Assembly: GCA_017448825.1 (NCBI GenBank)
Contig: JAFSKR010000004.1
Coordinates: 1-57,808, forward strand
Length of the DNA stretch: 57,808 nucleotides
Direction of reading: 5' to 3'
Origin: Bacteroidaceae bacterium
Lineage (GTDB): Bacteria > Bacteroidota > Bacteroidia > Bacteroidales > Bacteroidaceae
The position numbers and the translations under genes are program-made. Shown one piece after another: positions 19,994 through 27,899 of the stretch. A model generated the notes under the pieces. It worked only from the letters and a program-made list of their open reading frames with translations, was not told where the DNA came from and did no database searches. Every line of letters starts with the position of its first letter. Positions within the stretch are counted from its first letter, which is position 1.

Positions 19994-21309
19994 GCCTTCG
20001 CAACTTTCATGAAGCCAGCCACATTGGCACCCTTCACGTAGTTCACATAGCCATCAGGCTGAGTACCGTACTTCACGCAGTTCTCGTGGATGTTCTCCAT
20101 AATCCAGAGCAACTTGGCATCAACTTCTTCAGCTGACCAAGACAGACGCTCTGAGTTCTGAGACATTTCGAGACCTGACACAGATACACCACCAGCGTTA
20201 GAAGCCTTACCTGGAGAGTACAGAATCTTAGCCTCCTGGAATACGCGGATAGCACCTGGAGTTGAAGGCATGTTAGCACCCTCAGCCACGGCGATAACAC
20301 CGTTAGCAATCAGCGCCTTAGCTTGCTCTTCGTTCAACTCGTTCTGAGTAGCACATGGCAGAGCGATGTCAGCCTTCTCGAACCAAGGCTTTGCACCGTC
20401 GCCCACATACTTGGCTGTTGGATACTTGTCAACATATTCCTTGATACGGCCACGATAAACGTTCTTCAGCTCCATGATGTAGTCGAGCTTCTCGCGGTCG
20501 ATACCGTCTGGGTCATAAACATAACCGTCTGAGTCAGACATGGTCATCACCTTACCACCAAGCTGGAGCACCTTCTCAGCTGCATACTGAGCCACGTTAC
20601 CAGCACCAGAGATGAGCACCTTCTTACCTTCAACAGTGTCACCCTTTGTCTTCAGCATAGCACGGAGGAAGTACACTGTACCGTAACCTGTAGCCTCAGG
20701 ACGGATGAGAGAACCACCGAACTCAAGACCCTTACCAGTGAGCACACCGCTGTACTCGCGAGTGAGCTTCTTGTACATACCGAACATATAACCTACTTCG
20801 CGGCCACCTACACCGATGTCACCAGCAGGAACGTCAATGTCTGGACCGATGTGGCGACCCAACTCCAGCATGAAAGCTTGGCAGAAACGCATCACCTCAG
20901 CGTTGCTCTTGCCACGTGGAGAGAAGTCAGAACCACCCTTGCCACCACCCATTGGGAGCGTGGTCAAAGAGTTCTTGAAAGTCTGCTCGAAAGCGAGGAA
21001 CTTCAGGATACCGAGGTTCACAGAGCTGTGGAAACGGATACCACCCTTGTAGGGGCCAATGGCGTTGTTGTGCTGGATGCGGTAACCCATGTTTGTCTGG
21101 ATTTGACCCTTGTCGTCCATCCAAGTGACACGGAACTGATATACACGATCTGGAATACAAAGACGCTCGATCAAATTCACCTTGTCGAACTCTGGGTGCT
21201 TGTTGTACTCTTCCTCGATAGTACCGAGAACTTCTTCTACTGCCTGATGATACTCAGGTTCATTTGGAAAACGACGCTTCAGGTCTTCCAATACTTTTTT
21301 TGCGTCCAT
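19969..21309 (-). CDS. gdhA: NADP-type glutamate dehydrogenase
   Basis: Hexameric GDH of the roughly 450-residue class, reductively aminating 2-oxoglutarate with ammonium: the main ammonium assimilation entry in many gut Bacteroidales. The 446-residue protein has GPYKGGIRFH and LPMGGGKGGSDFSPRGKS, the latter carrying the active-site lysine, followed by the dinucleotide-binding GAGNVAQYAAEK (about 245-256). The length and the K-G-S-D-F motif favour the NADP-dependent biosynthetic form. It is a single gene with its own promoter about 138 nt upstream and a terminator. Its 3' end is duplicated just downstream. Confidence 0.95.
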   Translation of the reverse strand: MDAKKVLEDLKRRFPNEPEYHQAVEEVLGTIEEEYNKHPEFDKVNLIERLCIPDRVYQFRVTWMDDKGQIQTNMGYRIQHNNAIGPYKGGIRFHSSVNLGILKFLAFEQTFKNSLTTLPMGGGKGGSDFSPRGKSNAEVMRFCQAFMLELGRHIGPDIDVPAGDIGVGGREVGYMFGMYKKLTREYSGVLTGKGLEFGGSLIRPEATGYGTVYFLRAMLKTKGDTVEGKKVLISGAGNVAQYAAEKVLQLGGKVMTMSDSDGYVYDPDGIDREKLDYIMELKNVYRGRIKEYVDKYPTAKYVGDGAKPWFEKADIALPCATQNELNEEQAKALIANGVIAVAEGANMPSTPGAIRVFQEAKILYSPGKASNAGGVSVSGLEMSQNSERLSWSAEEVDAKLLWIMENIHENCVKYGTQPDGYVNYVKGANVAGFMKVAKAMMAQGIV

Positions 21310-21446
21310 TTGTGAAAACGTTTGTTTAATAATTGTTGGTTTATAGTTTTGTCTGTTGTTTTATTTTTCACGCAGAACCGTCTGACAAGACCTTTTCAAA
21401 AGGTATTCCCGCGGTGTTCCGTGTCTGTATTTCTTAATTTCGGGTG

Positions 21447-21478
21447 CAAAGGTATGAAAAATCAACCAAACTCACAAA
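21447..21478 (-). promoter_or_regulatory. promoter of gdhA
   Basis: On the minus strand TTTG (21475-21478), a 20-nt spacer and TACCTTTG (21447-21454) form a consensus promoter. It implies a leader of about 130 nt, long enough to hold regulatory structure, though I identified no known riboswitch. Confidence 0.7.
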
Positions 21479-21514
21479 AAATCTAACAAAAAAACATCAT
21501 TTTCTTGAAAAAAC

Positions 21515-21545
21515 TTTCAAAATTACTCAAATTCCAGTATCTTTG
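21515..21545 (+). promoter_or_regulatory. promoter of the aminopeptidase gene
   Basis: TATCTTTG at 21538-21545 is a perfect -7 box. TTTC (21515-21518), a one-base variant of TTTG, lies 19 nt upstream of it. The start codon is 29 nt downstream. Confidence 0.7.
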
Positions 21546-21574
21546 TGGAAAAATTATAGTAACCAACAATAAAT

Positions 21575-23401
21575 ATGAAAACAACTGAAAAAATAGAGGC
21601 TCTCCGTAGCCTCATGCGCAGAGAAGGCATCAATGCCTTTATCACCCCCAGTACCGACCCTCACTCAGGCGAATATGTACCCGAACGATGGAAGTCACGC
21701 CGTTGGGTGAGCGGTTTCACCGGTTCCGCTGGCACAGCAGTGGTCACACTCGACAAAGCAGGCCTTTGGACAGATTCACGCTACTTCATCCAAGCCACCG
21801 AACAATTGGCCGACACAGGTTTTGAACTGATGAAGGAAAAGATAGAAGGCACCCCCTCCATCACCGAATGGCTGGGCAACATGCTTCCCAAAGGCAGCGT
21901 GGTGGCAGTGGATGCTTGGGTGAACACAACCACCGAAGTGGAGAACCTCAAAAACGAACTGAAAGCCTACGGCCTCACCCTGCGCACTAATCTCGACCCC
22001 TATGTTGAGATATGGACAGACCGTCCAGCACCTCCCATGAGCAAGGCTTTTATCCAAGGGCTGGAGTTTGCAGGCGAGAGTGCCTCATCGAAAATCGCAC
22101 GCATTCGCAAGAAGACTGGCAACAATGCACTGGTGCTCTCCATGCTTGAAGAGGTGGCATGGACACTCAACCTTCGTGCCGACGACGTGGAATGCACTCC
22201 CTTCCTACTCGGCTATGTGCTCATCACACCAACCGACACATTATTATATATATATAAGGAAAAACTCACCCCCGAAGTGGAGGCCTACTTGAAAGGTGAG
22301 GGGGTGGGCATCCGTGACTACAACGACATCATTGCCGACCTCCGCGCCCTCGACCTACCCGTGTACGTGCAACCCGAAAAGACCAACTATGCCGTCTACT
22401 CTGCCATCAAGAACCCCATCCGCAAGGACAGCCCCGTGGCGCATATGCTCATCTTCAAGAACGAAACAGAAATCCGCTGTTTCCGCAACGCAATGGAGAA
22501 GGATGGAGTGGCAATGGTGAAGTGGATAAAATGGACACTGGAAAACGTGCCAAAAGGAGGTCAGACAGAGCTTTCACTCTCGGAAAAGCTGGAAGCCTTC
22601 CGTGCCGAGCAACCACTCTTCAAGGGCATCAGTTTTGAGAGCATCATGGGCTATGCCCATCATGGTGCCATCGTTCACTATGACCCGACCCCCGAGACTG
22701 ACATCCCCGTGAAACCCGAAGGACTCCTGCTCATTGATTCAGGCGGTCAGTATCTTGATGGAACCACCGACATCACACGCACCATCCCACTGGGCCCGCT
22801 CACTTGGGAGATGCGCCGCGACTACACCCTGGTGTTGAAAGGCTGGATTCGCCTCGGCTCAGCCGTCTTTCCCAAAGGCACCTGCGGCACCCAACTCGAT
22901 GCTTTCGCCCGCGAAGCCATGTGGAAATATGGCATCAACTACCTGCATGGAACAGGTCACGGTGTGGGACAGTTCATGTCCGTTCACGAAGGCATCGACC
23001 TCCATCAGTTCCGCATGCAATGGCGTCCCACCCCACTGCTGCCTGGCATGATTATCACCGACGAACCAGGCATCTACATCGAAGGCAGCCACGGCGTGCG
23101 CCACGAAGACACCATGCTTGTGGTCAATGCCAACTTCTCAGGCGACCACGGCAAAGCCAATATGCCTGGTGCCCATCCCTACGACGGCGACGAAACCCCG
23201 GGCATCACCTTTGGCCCTTATTACACATTCGAGCACCTCACCCTCTGCCCCATCCTCACCAGCCCTATCCTCGTCGATATGCTGACAGAAGAAGAGCGCC
23301 AATGGTTCAACGACTACCAGCAAACCGTCTGCGAGCGCCTCTCTCCTCGCCTTGACAATGAGCACCGAGCTTGGCTAAAAGAAGTCACTCGTCCCATCTA
23401 A
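21575..23401 (+). CDS. Xaa-Pro aminopeptidase (M24B)
   Basis: Metallopeptidase that removes an N-terminal residue preceding proline; no signal peptide, so cytoplasmic. The 608-residue protein has two creatinase-like N-terminal domains (about 5-310) and a pita-bread catalytic domain. The five metal ligands are visible: Asp388 (LLIDSGGQYLDG), Asp399 (TTDITR), His462 (HGTGHGVGQ), Glu497 (TDEPGIYIEG) and Glu511 (GVRHEDTMLV). The C-terminal 60-residue extension (FTFEHLTLCPI-like segment onward) is typical of the long, APP1-type eukaryote-like form. It is followed 40 nt later by ruvA, probably on the same transcript. Confidence 0.92.
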   Translation: MKTTEKIEALRSLMRREGINAFITPSTDPHSGEYVPERWKSRRWVSGFTGSAGTAVVTLDKAGLWTDSRYFIQATEQLADTGFELMKEKIEGTPSITEWLGNMLPKGSVVAVDAWVNTTTEVENLKNELKAYGLTLRTNLDPYVEIWTDRPAPPMSKAFIQGLEFAGESASSKIARIRKKTGNNALVLSMLEEVAWTLNLRADDVECTPFLLGYVLITPTDTLLYIYKEKLTPEVEAYLKGEGVGIRDYNDIIADLRALDLPVYVQPEKTNYAVYSAIKNPIRKDSPVAHMLIFKNETEIRCFRNAMEKDGVAMVKWIKWTLENVPKGGQTELSLSEKLEAFRAEQPLFKGISFESIMGYAHHGAIVHYDPTPETDIPVKPEGLLLIDSGGQYLDGTTDITRTIPLGPLTWEMRRDYTLVLKGWIRLGSAVFPKGTCGTQLDAFAREAMWKYGINYLHGTGHGVGQFMSVHEGIDLHQFRMQWRPTPLLPGMIITDEPGIYIEGSHGVRHEDTMLVVNANFSGDHGKANMPGAHPYDGDETPGITFGPYYTFEHLTLCPILTSPILVDMLTEEERQWFNDYQQTVCERLSPRLDNEHRAWLKEVTRPI

Positions 23402-23441
23402 TTGATAAACTATAATCCGCAAACTATACACAGCAATCCTT

Positions 23442-24044
23442 ATGATAGAATATATCCGAGGCATCCTCGACGAACTCACCCCCACCACTGCCACCCTCGA
23501 GACGCATGGTGTTGGCTATATGCTCAACATTTCCCTCAACACCTACACCGCCCTGCAAGGCAAAAACGAGGCACGCCTCTTTGTCTATGAATCCATCCGC
23601 GAAGACGCATGGACACTCTTCGGCTTTGCCACCAAGCAAGAACGCGAACTCTTCCTCATGCTCATCAGTGTCAGCGGCGTGGGAGGCAACACTGCCCGCA
23701 CTATGCTCAGCAGTTTCTCTACCCCCGAACTGGCCACCCTCATCATGGAAGGAAACGAACGCCTGTTGAAGACGGTGAAAGGGCTTGGCGCAAAAACCGC
23801 CCAACGCATCATCGTGGAACTCCATGACAAAGTGGTTAACCTTGGCATCGAAAGCACCTCTTCCATCGACGGGAAAACCACTCCATCCATCCAGAACAGC
23901 GAGGTCTATAACGAAGCCTTCGAAGCTCTCAAGATGCTTGGTTTCCCACCAGCCCCTGTTGCCAAGACCGTCAAAGCCATCCTTAAAGACACCCCCGACG
24001 CCCCCGTGGAAAAAGTCATCAAGATGGCACTCAAGATGCTGTAA
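23442..24044 (+). CDS. ruvA: Holliday junction branch migration protein RuvA
   Basis: RuvA binds four-way junctions and loads the RuvB motor during recombinational repair. The 200-residue protein starts MIEYIRGILDELTP with the OB-fold domain (1-62), has two helix-hairpin-helix motifs (VSGVGGNTA at 77-85 and VKGLGAKTAQR at 112-122), and a C-terminal RuvB-binding domain beginning near 150. Length is normal. In several Bacteroidota, as I recall, ruvA lies directly upstream of sprA; here a three-gene sugar-nucleotide cassette and 750 nt of repeats separate them. Confidence 0.95.
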   Translation: MIEYIRGILDELTPTTATLETHGVGYMLNISLNTYTALQGKNEARLFVYESIREDAWTLFGFATKQERELFLMLISVSGVGGNTARTMLSSFSTPELATLIMEGNERLLKTVKGLGAKTAQRIIVELHDKVVNLGIESTSSIDGKTTPSIQNSEVYNEAFEALKMLGFPPAPVAKTVKAILKDTPDAPVEKVIKMALKML

Positions 24045-24064
24045 GCCACCCACACATAAACATA

Positions 24065-24092
24065 TCAAAGATATACAACTTGCGAAACTTGA
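24065..24092. repeat. 28-nt dispersed repeat, copy 2
   Basis: Exact inverted copy of 3403-3430, lying in the 88-nt gap between ruvA and the kinase gene. CAACTTTG at 24099-24106, just past the repeat, is one base from a -7 box, so a promoter for the cassette may straddle this repeat's edge. Confidence 0.75.
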
Positions 24093-24132
24093 ATATACCA
24101 ACTTTGTGCCGCTTTATTAAAACAAGAAAATC

Positions 24133-25275
24133 ATGGAAGAATACCAGTATCATATTTTCGCGCCATACCGAGTGTGTCCGTTGGGAGCACATGTGGACCA
24201 TCAGCATGGGCTGGTGACAGGTTTTGCCATTGACAAAGGAGTCGATTTTTGGTTTAATGTACGTGAAGATGGACATGTGCATCTGGTGTCACGTACATTT
24301 GAAGGCGAAGTGGATTTCGACGTGGCAGCACCTTCACAAGTGAGAGAACATCACTGGGGAGATTATGCACGTGGCGCAAAATTTGCGTTGAAGAAGCGAT
24401 TTGAACTGACAAAAGGTGTAGAGGGAATCATCCAAGGTTCCTTGCCAGTAGGAGGGCTGAGTTCTTCCGCAGCAGTACTGATTGCCTATGTCATGGCGTT
24501 TGCAAAGGCGAACGGAATCACGCTACAGCCATTTGAAGTGGTGCAGATTGCATCGGAAGCAGAACGTGAGTACATCGGTCTGAACAATGGTTTGCTTGAT
24601 CAAGCTTGCATCGCTTTAGGAAAGAAAGATGGGTTGCTCTTCTTGGATTGTGACAGCAATGACTATCGTATCATCAAAATGAATCCCGAAATGCCTGCAT
24701 TCAAGTTGGGCATCTTCTTCTCGGGACTGACGCGCAGCTTGGTGAACAGCGACTACAATCTGCGCGTGTATGAGTGTAAGACCGCCGCTTGGAATATGTT
24801 GGCTTACACCGACCAACCATTAAAAACATTTGACAAAACATTCTTGCGTGATATTCCAAAGGCGACATTTGATAAAACGAAAATTGCCATGCCAGCACGT
24901 TTTGCAAGACGTGCCGAGCACTTCTACTCTGAATATAGGAGGGTACGGCAAGGCGTGACGGCGTGGGAAACAGGCAATCTGAAACTCTTTGGCAAACTCA
25001 GTTTCGATTCATGTGAAAGTTCCATCCATCATTACGAGTGTGGAAGTCCAGAACTCATTGCCATCTACGAAATCATGCGCACACTCCCCGGCATTTGGGG
25101 CGGCAGATTCAGCGGAGCGGGATTTAAGGGTGCCTGTATTGCCATCATTGATCCAGCCTACCAAGAACAGATTGAGAAAGAACTGACAGCAAGGTATTTG
25201 GAGCAGTTCCCCGAATACGAAAAGACCTTCAAGTGCTACTTCGTCAACCCCGATGATGGCGCACGATTTGTATAA
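24133..25275 (+). CDS. GHMP kinase, probable galacturonokinase
   Basis: GHMP superfamily sugar kinase that I read as converting D-galacturonate plus ATP to galacturonate 1-phosphate. The substrate motif is APYRVCPLGAHVDHQHG (10-26), where Ala19 replaces the Glu of the galactokinase motif GEHTDY. That Glu contacts the sugar in galactokinases, and the PLGAH(I/V)DHQ form is what I recall from plant galacturonokinase. The C-terminal half (KRAEHFYSE-like, AWETGNLKLFGKL, SSIHHYECGSPEL, GGRFSGAGFKGAC) also follows the plant enzyme. The ATP loop is PVGGLSSSAA (105-114) and the catalytic base is Asp156 in NNGLLDQ. Automatic annotation would probably say galactokinase. The two genes downstream (nucleotidyltransferase, UDP-uronate epimerase) fit galacturonate salvage. 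Specificity is inference from motifs and context. Confidence 0.75.
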   Translation: MEEYQYHIFAPYRVCPLGAHVDHQHGLVTGFAIDKGVDFWFNVREDGHVHLVSRTFEGEVDFDVAAPSQVREHHWGDYARGAKFALKKRFELTKGVEGIIQGSLPVGGLSSSAAVLIAYVMAFAKANGITLQPFEVVQIASEAEREYIGLNNGLLDQACIALGKKDGLLFLDCDSNDYRIIKMNPEMPAFKLGIFFSGLTRSLVNSDYNLRVYECKTAAWNMLAYTDQPLKTFDKTFLRDIPKATFDKTKIAMPARFARRAEHFYSEYRRVRQGVTAWETGNLKLFGKLSFDSCESSIHHYECGSPELIAIYEIMRTLPGIWGGRFSGAGFKGACIAIIDPAYQEQIEKELTARYLEQFPEYEKTFKCYFVNPDDGARFV

Positions 25276-25298
25276 CAACAAGAGGGAGAGAATCCAGC

Positions 25299-26033
25299 AT
25301 GAAAAATATAGTAATTGCGGCAGGGTACGCCACCCGATTAGGCGATTTGACAAAGAACTTTCCAAAGCCCTTGCTGAAGATTGGAGAAAGCACGATTCTT
25401 GGACGTATGTTGGATGACATCGATCAGATACCTGAAATTGATGAGCACATCGTCATCACCAACCACAAGTTTGCCCCCATCTTTGAAGAATGGAAAAACA
25501 AACAGCACTATCTGAAACCTATCACCATCGTTGACGATGGCACAGAAACAAATGAAACGCGTCTGGGCGCAGTATGCGACTTGCTCTTTGCCATGGAGAA
25601 ACTGAGCATTGATGATGATATGTTGGTCGTGGCGGCAGATAATCTACTATTCTTTTCATTCCAAGAGTTCGTGGATTTTGCCAGAGAGAAGGACACCTCA
25701 TGCATCATGTGCCACGAACAACCTGCCATAGAGAAATTGCAACGCACAGGCGTGGTGGAGTTGGATAAAGAGATGCGTGTATTGGGAATGGAAGAGAAGC
25801 CCCAAGTGCCCAAGTCGCACTGGGCAGTTCCTCCTTTTTACATCTATTTGAAAAACGACCTCGACCTCGTTCGCCATTCCGTAGAGAACGGTTGCGGCAA
25901 GGATGCCCCAGGCAATCTGGCACACTACATGGTCGAACACACAGCCATGCACGCATGGAAGATGTCAGCAGGAAGATTCGACATCGGAAGCCTCGACACA
26001 TATTATGAGGCTGTGGAGAAATTTGGAAAATGA
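25299..26033 (+). CDS. sugar-1-phosphate nucleotidyltransferase
   Basis: RmlA/GalU-like nucleotidyltransferase of 244 residues, with the N-terminal signature VIAAGYATRLGDLTKNFPKPLL (positions 5-26), AADNLLFFSF holding the metal-binding Asp, and a C-terminal FDIGSLDTYYEA. It has no C-terminal hexapeptide or regulatory domain, so it is the minimal catalytic unit. It lies 23 nt after the kinase and 36 nt before the epimerase ATG. By position it would charge galacturonate 1-phosphate with UTP (or another NTP) to give UDP-galacturonate; the nucleotide and sugar are inferred from the neighbours. Confidence 0.82.
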   Translation: MKNIVIAAGYATRLGDLTKNFPKPLLKIGESTILGRMLDDIDQIPEIDEHIVITNHKFAPIFEEWKNKQHYLKPITIVDDGTETNETRLGAVCDLLFAMEKLSIDDDMLVVAADNLLFFSFQEFVDFAREKDTSCIMCHEQPAIEKLQRTGVVELDKEMRVLGMEEKPQVPKSHWAVPPFYIYLKNDLDLVRHSVENGCGKDAPGNLAHYMVEHTAMHAWKMSAGRFDIGSLDTYYEAVEKFGK

Positions 26034-26069
26034 TTGGCAAAAACAACCATCATAGAAATAGATAATCGT

Positions 26070-27149
26070 ATGAAACAGACCATAGACTTAAACAACAAGA
26101 CGATATTCGTCACAGGTGCAGCAGGGTTCATCGGCTCCAATCTGGTGAAAAGGCTCTTCAAAGAGACAAAAGGCGCAAGCATTGTCGGTATCGACAACAT
26201 GAATGATTATTACGATGTCAGTCTCAAGGAATTCCGACTACAGGAACTGGATAAAGCCCAACCAGAAGACACCTCATATATATTTATCCGCGGAGACATT
26301 GCCGACAAAGCAACCATCGACAGCGTCTTCAAACAATACCATCCCCATGTAGTGGTAAACTTAGCAGCACAAGCAGGTGTACGATACAGCATCACCAACC
26401 CAGATGCCTACATCCAATCCAATCTGATTGGATTCTACAACATACTTGAGGCTTGCAGAAACTATCCTGTTGAGCATCTGGTCTATGCCAGTTCATCCAG
26501 TGTGTATGGTTCCAACAAGAAAGTACCATACTCCACCGAAGACAAGGTGGACAACCCCGTCTCACTCTATGCAGCCACCAAGAAAAGCAATGAACTAATG
26601 GCACATGCCTACAGCAAACTCTACAACATCCCCTCCACAGGATTGCGCTTCTTCACCGTTTATGGCCCAGCAGGCCGCCCAGACATGGCTTACTTCATGT
26701 TCACCAACAAACTCTTGCGAGGTGACACCATCCAAATTTTCAACTACGGTAACTGCATGCGCGACTTCACATACGTGGATGACATTGTAGAAGGCGTCGT
26801 GCGAATCATGCAAGGTGCTCCTACAAAACAAATGGGTGAAGACGGATTACCTCTGCCCCCCTACTCCATCTACAACATCGGTAACAACAATCCCGAGAAC
26901 CTGCTCAACTTCGTGGACATACTCCAGCAAGAACTCACCCGAGCAAAGGTGTTGCCCGAAGATTACGATTTCGATGCCCACAAACAATTAGTACCCATGC
27001 AACCAGGCGATGTACCAACCACATACGCTGACACATCAGCCTTGGAGCAAGACTTCGGTTTCAAGCCATCCACCTCTCTCAGAGACGGACTTCGAGCCTT
27101 CGCTGAATGGTATGCCACCTTCTACTCCAACACCAGCCCCAACCAATAA
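26070..27149 (+). CDS. UDP-glucuronate 4-epimerase family protein
   Basis: Extended short-chain dehydrogenase of 359 residues interconverting UDP-galacturonate and UDP-glucuronate. Landmarks are GAAGFIGSNL (16-25) for NAD binding, LAAQAGVRYSI (98-108), a signature of UDP-glucuronate epimerases, SSSSVYG, the catalytic YAATK (167-171), and VYGPAGRPDMAYF (198-210; the usual form has Trp in YGPWGRPDMA). The frame extends 12 codons to a TTG at 26034, but MKQTIDLNNKTIFVTG from the ATG at 26070 is the natural start. It is the third gene of the cassette, followed by a hairpin. Confidence 0.87.
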   Translation: MKQTIDLNNKTIFVTGAAGFIGSNLVKRLFKETKGASIVGIDNMNDYYDVSLKEFRLQELDKAQPEDTSYIFIRGDIADKATIDSVFKQYHPHVVVNLAAQAGVRYSITNPDAYIQSNLIGFYNILEACRNYPVEHLVYASSSSVYGSNKKVPYSTEDKVDNPVSLYAATKKSNELMAHAYSKLYNIPSTGLRFFTVYGPAGRPDMAYFMFTNKLLRGDTIQIFNYGNCMRDFTYVDDIVEGVVRIMQGAPTKQMGEDGLPLPPYSIYNIGNNNPENLLNFVDILQQELTRAKVLPEDYDFDAHKQLVPMQPGDVPTTYADTSALEQDFGFKPSTSLRDGLRAFAEWYATFYSNTSPNQ

Positions 27150-27171
27150 ACCCAAATCGGTCATTACATCA

Positions 27172-27209
27172 TGAACCCCAAAAGTTTTTTGTTTAACTTT
27201 TGGGGTTCA
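27172..27209. terminator. hairpin after the uronate cassette
   Basis: A perfect 15-bp stem (27172-27186 with 27195-27209, beginning TGAACCCCAAAAGTT) around an 8-nt loop, 22 nt after the epimerase stop. Only a weak T-rich tail (TTCATTTTG) follows, so it may be a modest terminator or an mRNA 3' stabiliser. Confidence 0.65.
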
Positions 27210-27367
27210 CTTCATTTTGACACCTTTTTTCTTTGGGGTCAGCGCATCGGTGAAACCTATCATCTACAGGGGGTGTATGCCGATGCTTTCGGGAGACTTT
27301 CCTAATCGTCTGTTTTTCAAATAATTGGAATACACCTTCCGACATAACCGCGATTCATAAAAAAAAA
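27210..27367. other. intergenic stretch with no recognised gene
   Basis: This stretch lies between the cassette hairpin and the first 23-nt repeat array. The longest open frame is about 30 codons, and nothing in it suggests a gene or RNA that I recognise. Confidence 0.5.
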
Positions 27368-27474
27368 TTAGCTTGATTATAACTTTCAATTTAGCTTGAT
27401 TACACATTTCAATTTGGCTTGAATACACTGAGTTATAATCAAGCTAAATTGAAATGTGTATTCAAGTCAAATTG
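27368..27474. repeat. 23-nt repeat array A (three direct, two inverted units)
   Basis: Two full 23-nt units of the form TTAGCTTGATTACACATTT plus CAAT at 27368-27390 and 27391-27413, and a third partial unit to about 27432. Then two units run in inverted orientation (27433-27447 partial and 27448-27470 full). The inverted half can fold back on the direct half into a long AT-rich hairpin. There is no coding potential. Confidence 0.8.
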
Positions 27475-27537
27475 ATTTTTATGTTTAGGCTAAATAGTTG
27501 AGAGAAATGCCTTATCTCAGGTTTTCGGTGTTTATTC

Positions 27538-27697
27538 GTCCTTCTTTTTGGTGTTTGCTCAATTCTTCTTTTTGGTGTTTGCTCGGTCTTCTTTTTGCTG
27601 TTTGCTCGGTTCTCATTTTATTGTTTGCTCGGTTCTCATTTTATTGTTTGCTTGGTAGTCTTTTAATTGTTTACTCGGTCTTCTTTTTATTATTCCC
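27538..27697. repeat. 23-nt tandem repeat array B (about seven units)
   Basis: Seven successive imperfect units of 23 nt (one of 24), of the form GGTTCTCATTTTATTGTTTG plus CTC, at 27538, 27561, 27585, 27608, 27631, 27654 and 27677. The unit sequence differs from array A but the period is the same. As 23 is not a multiple of three, the 69-codon open frame across it is not a gene. It lies about 200 nt before sprA. Confidence 0.85.
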
Positions 27698-27899
27698 AGG
27701 CGCGTGATGATGGAGGGGAAAAGGAGCGGAGCCATTGAACTGAGATTGGGGAGCGAGGGCGGAAGAAGGCAGCAATCTGTGCCTCCCCTACCGATGAAAA
27801 AAAGGGCATGAAATACAATAATGAGGCGATTTGAACGTTTATATTGATAGTAATTGTAAGAAGGGGCTTGGAAGGAGCCTTAAAATATAGAGGACTGAA

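Noticed and set aside
21310-21440. Riboswitch in the gdhA leader
   Set aside because: The leader is long, but I could not fold or match any known riboswitch core by eye.
27368-27697. CRISPR array
   Set aside because: Units are contiguous with no unique spacers and no cas genes are nearby.
27498-27707. 69-codon hydrophobic open frame upstream of sprA
   Set aside because: It is the translation of the 23-nt tandem array; the period is not a multiple of three and its Cys/Leu/Phe repeats arise from the T-rich unit.
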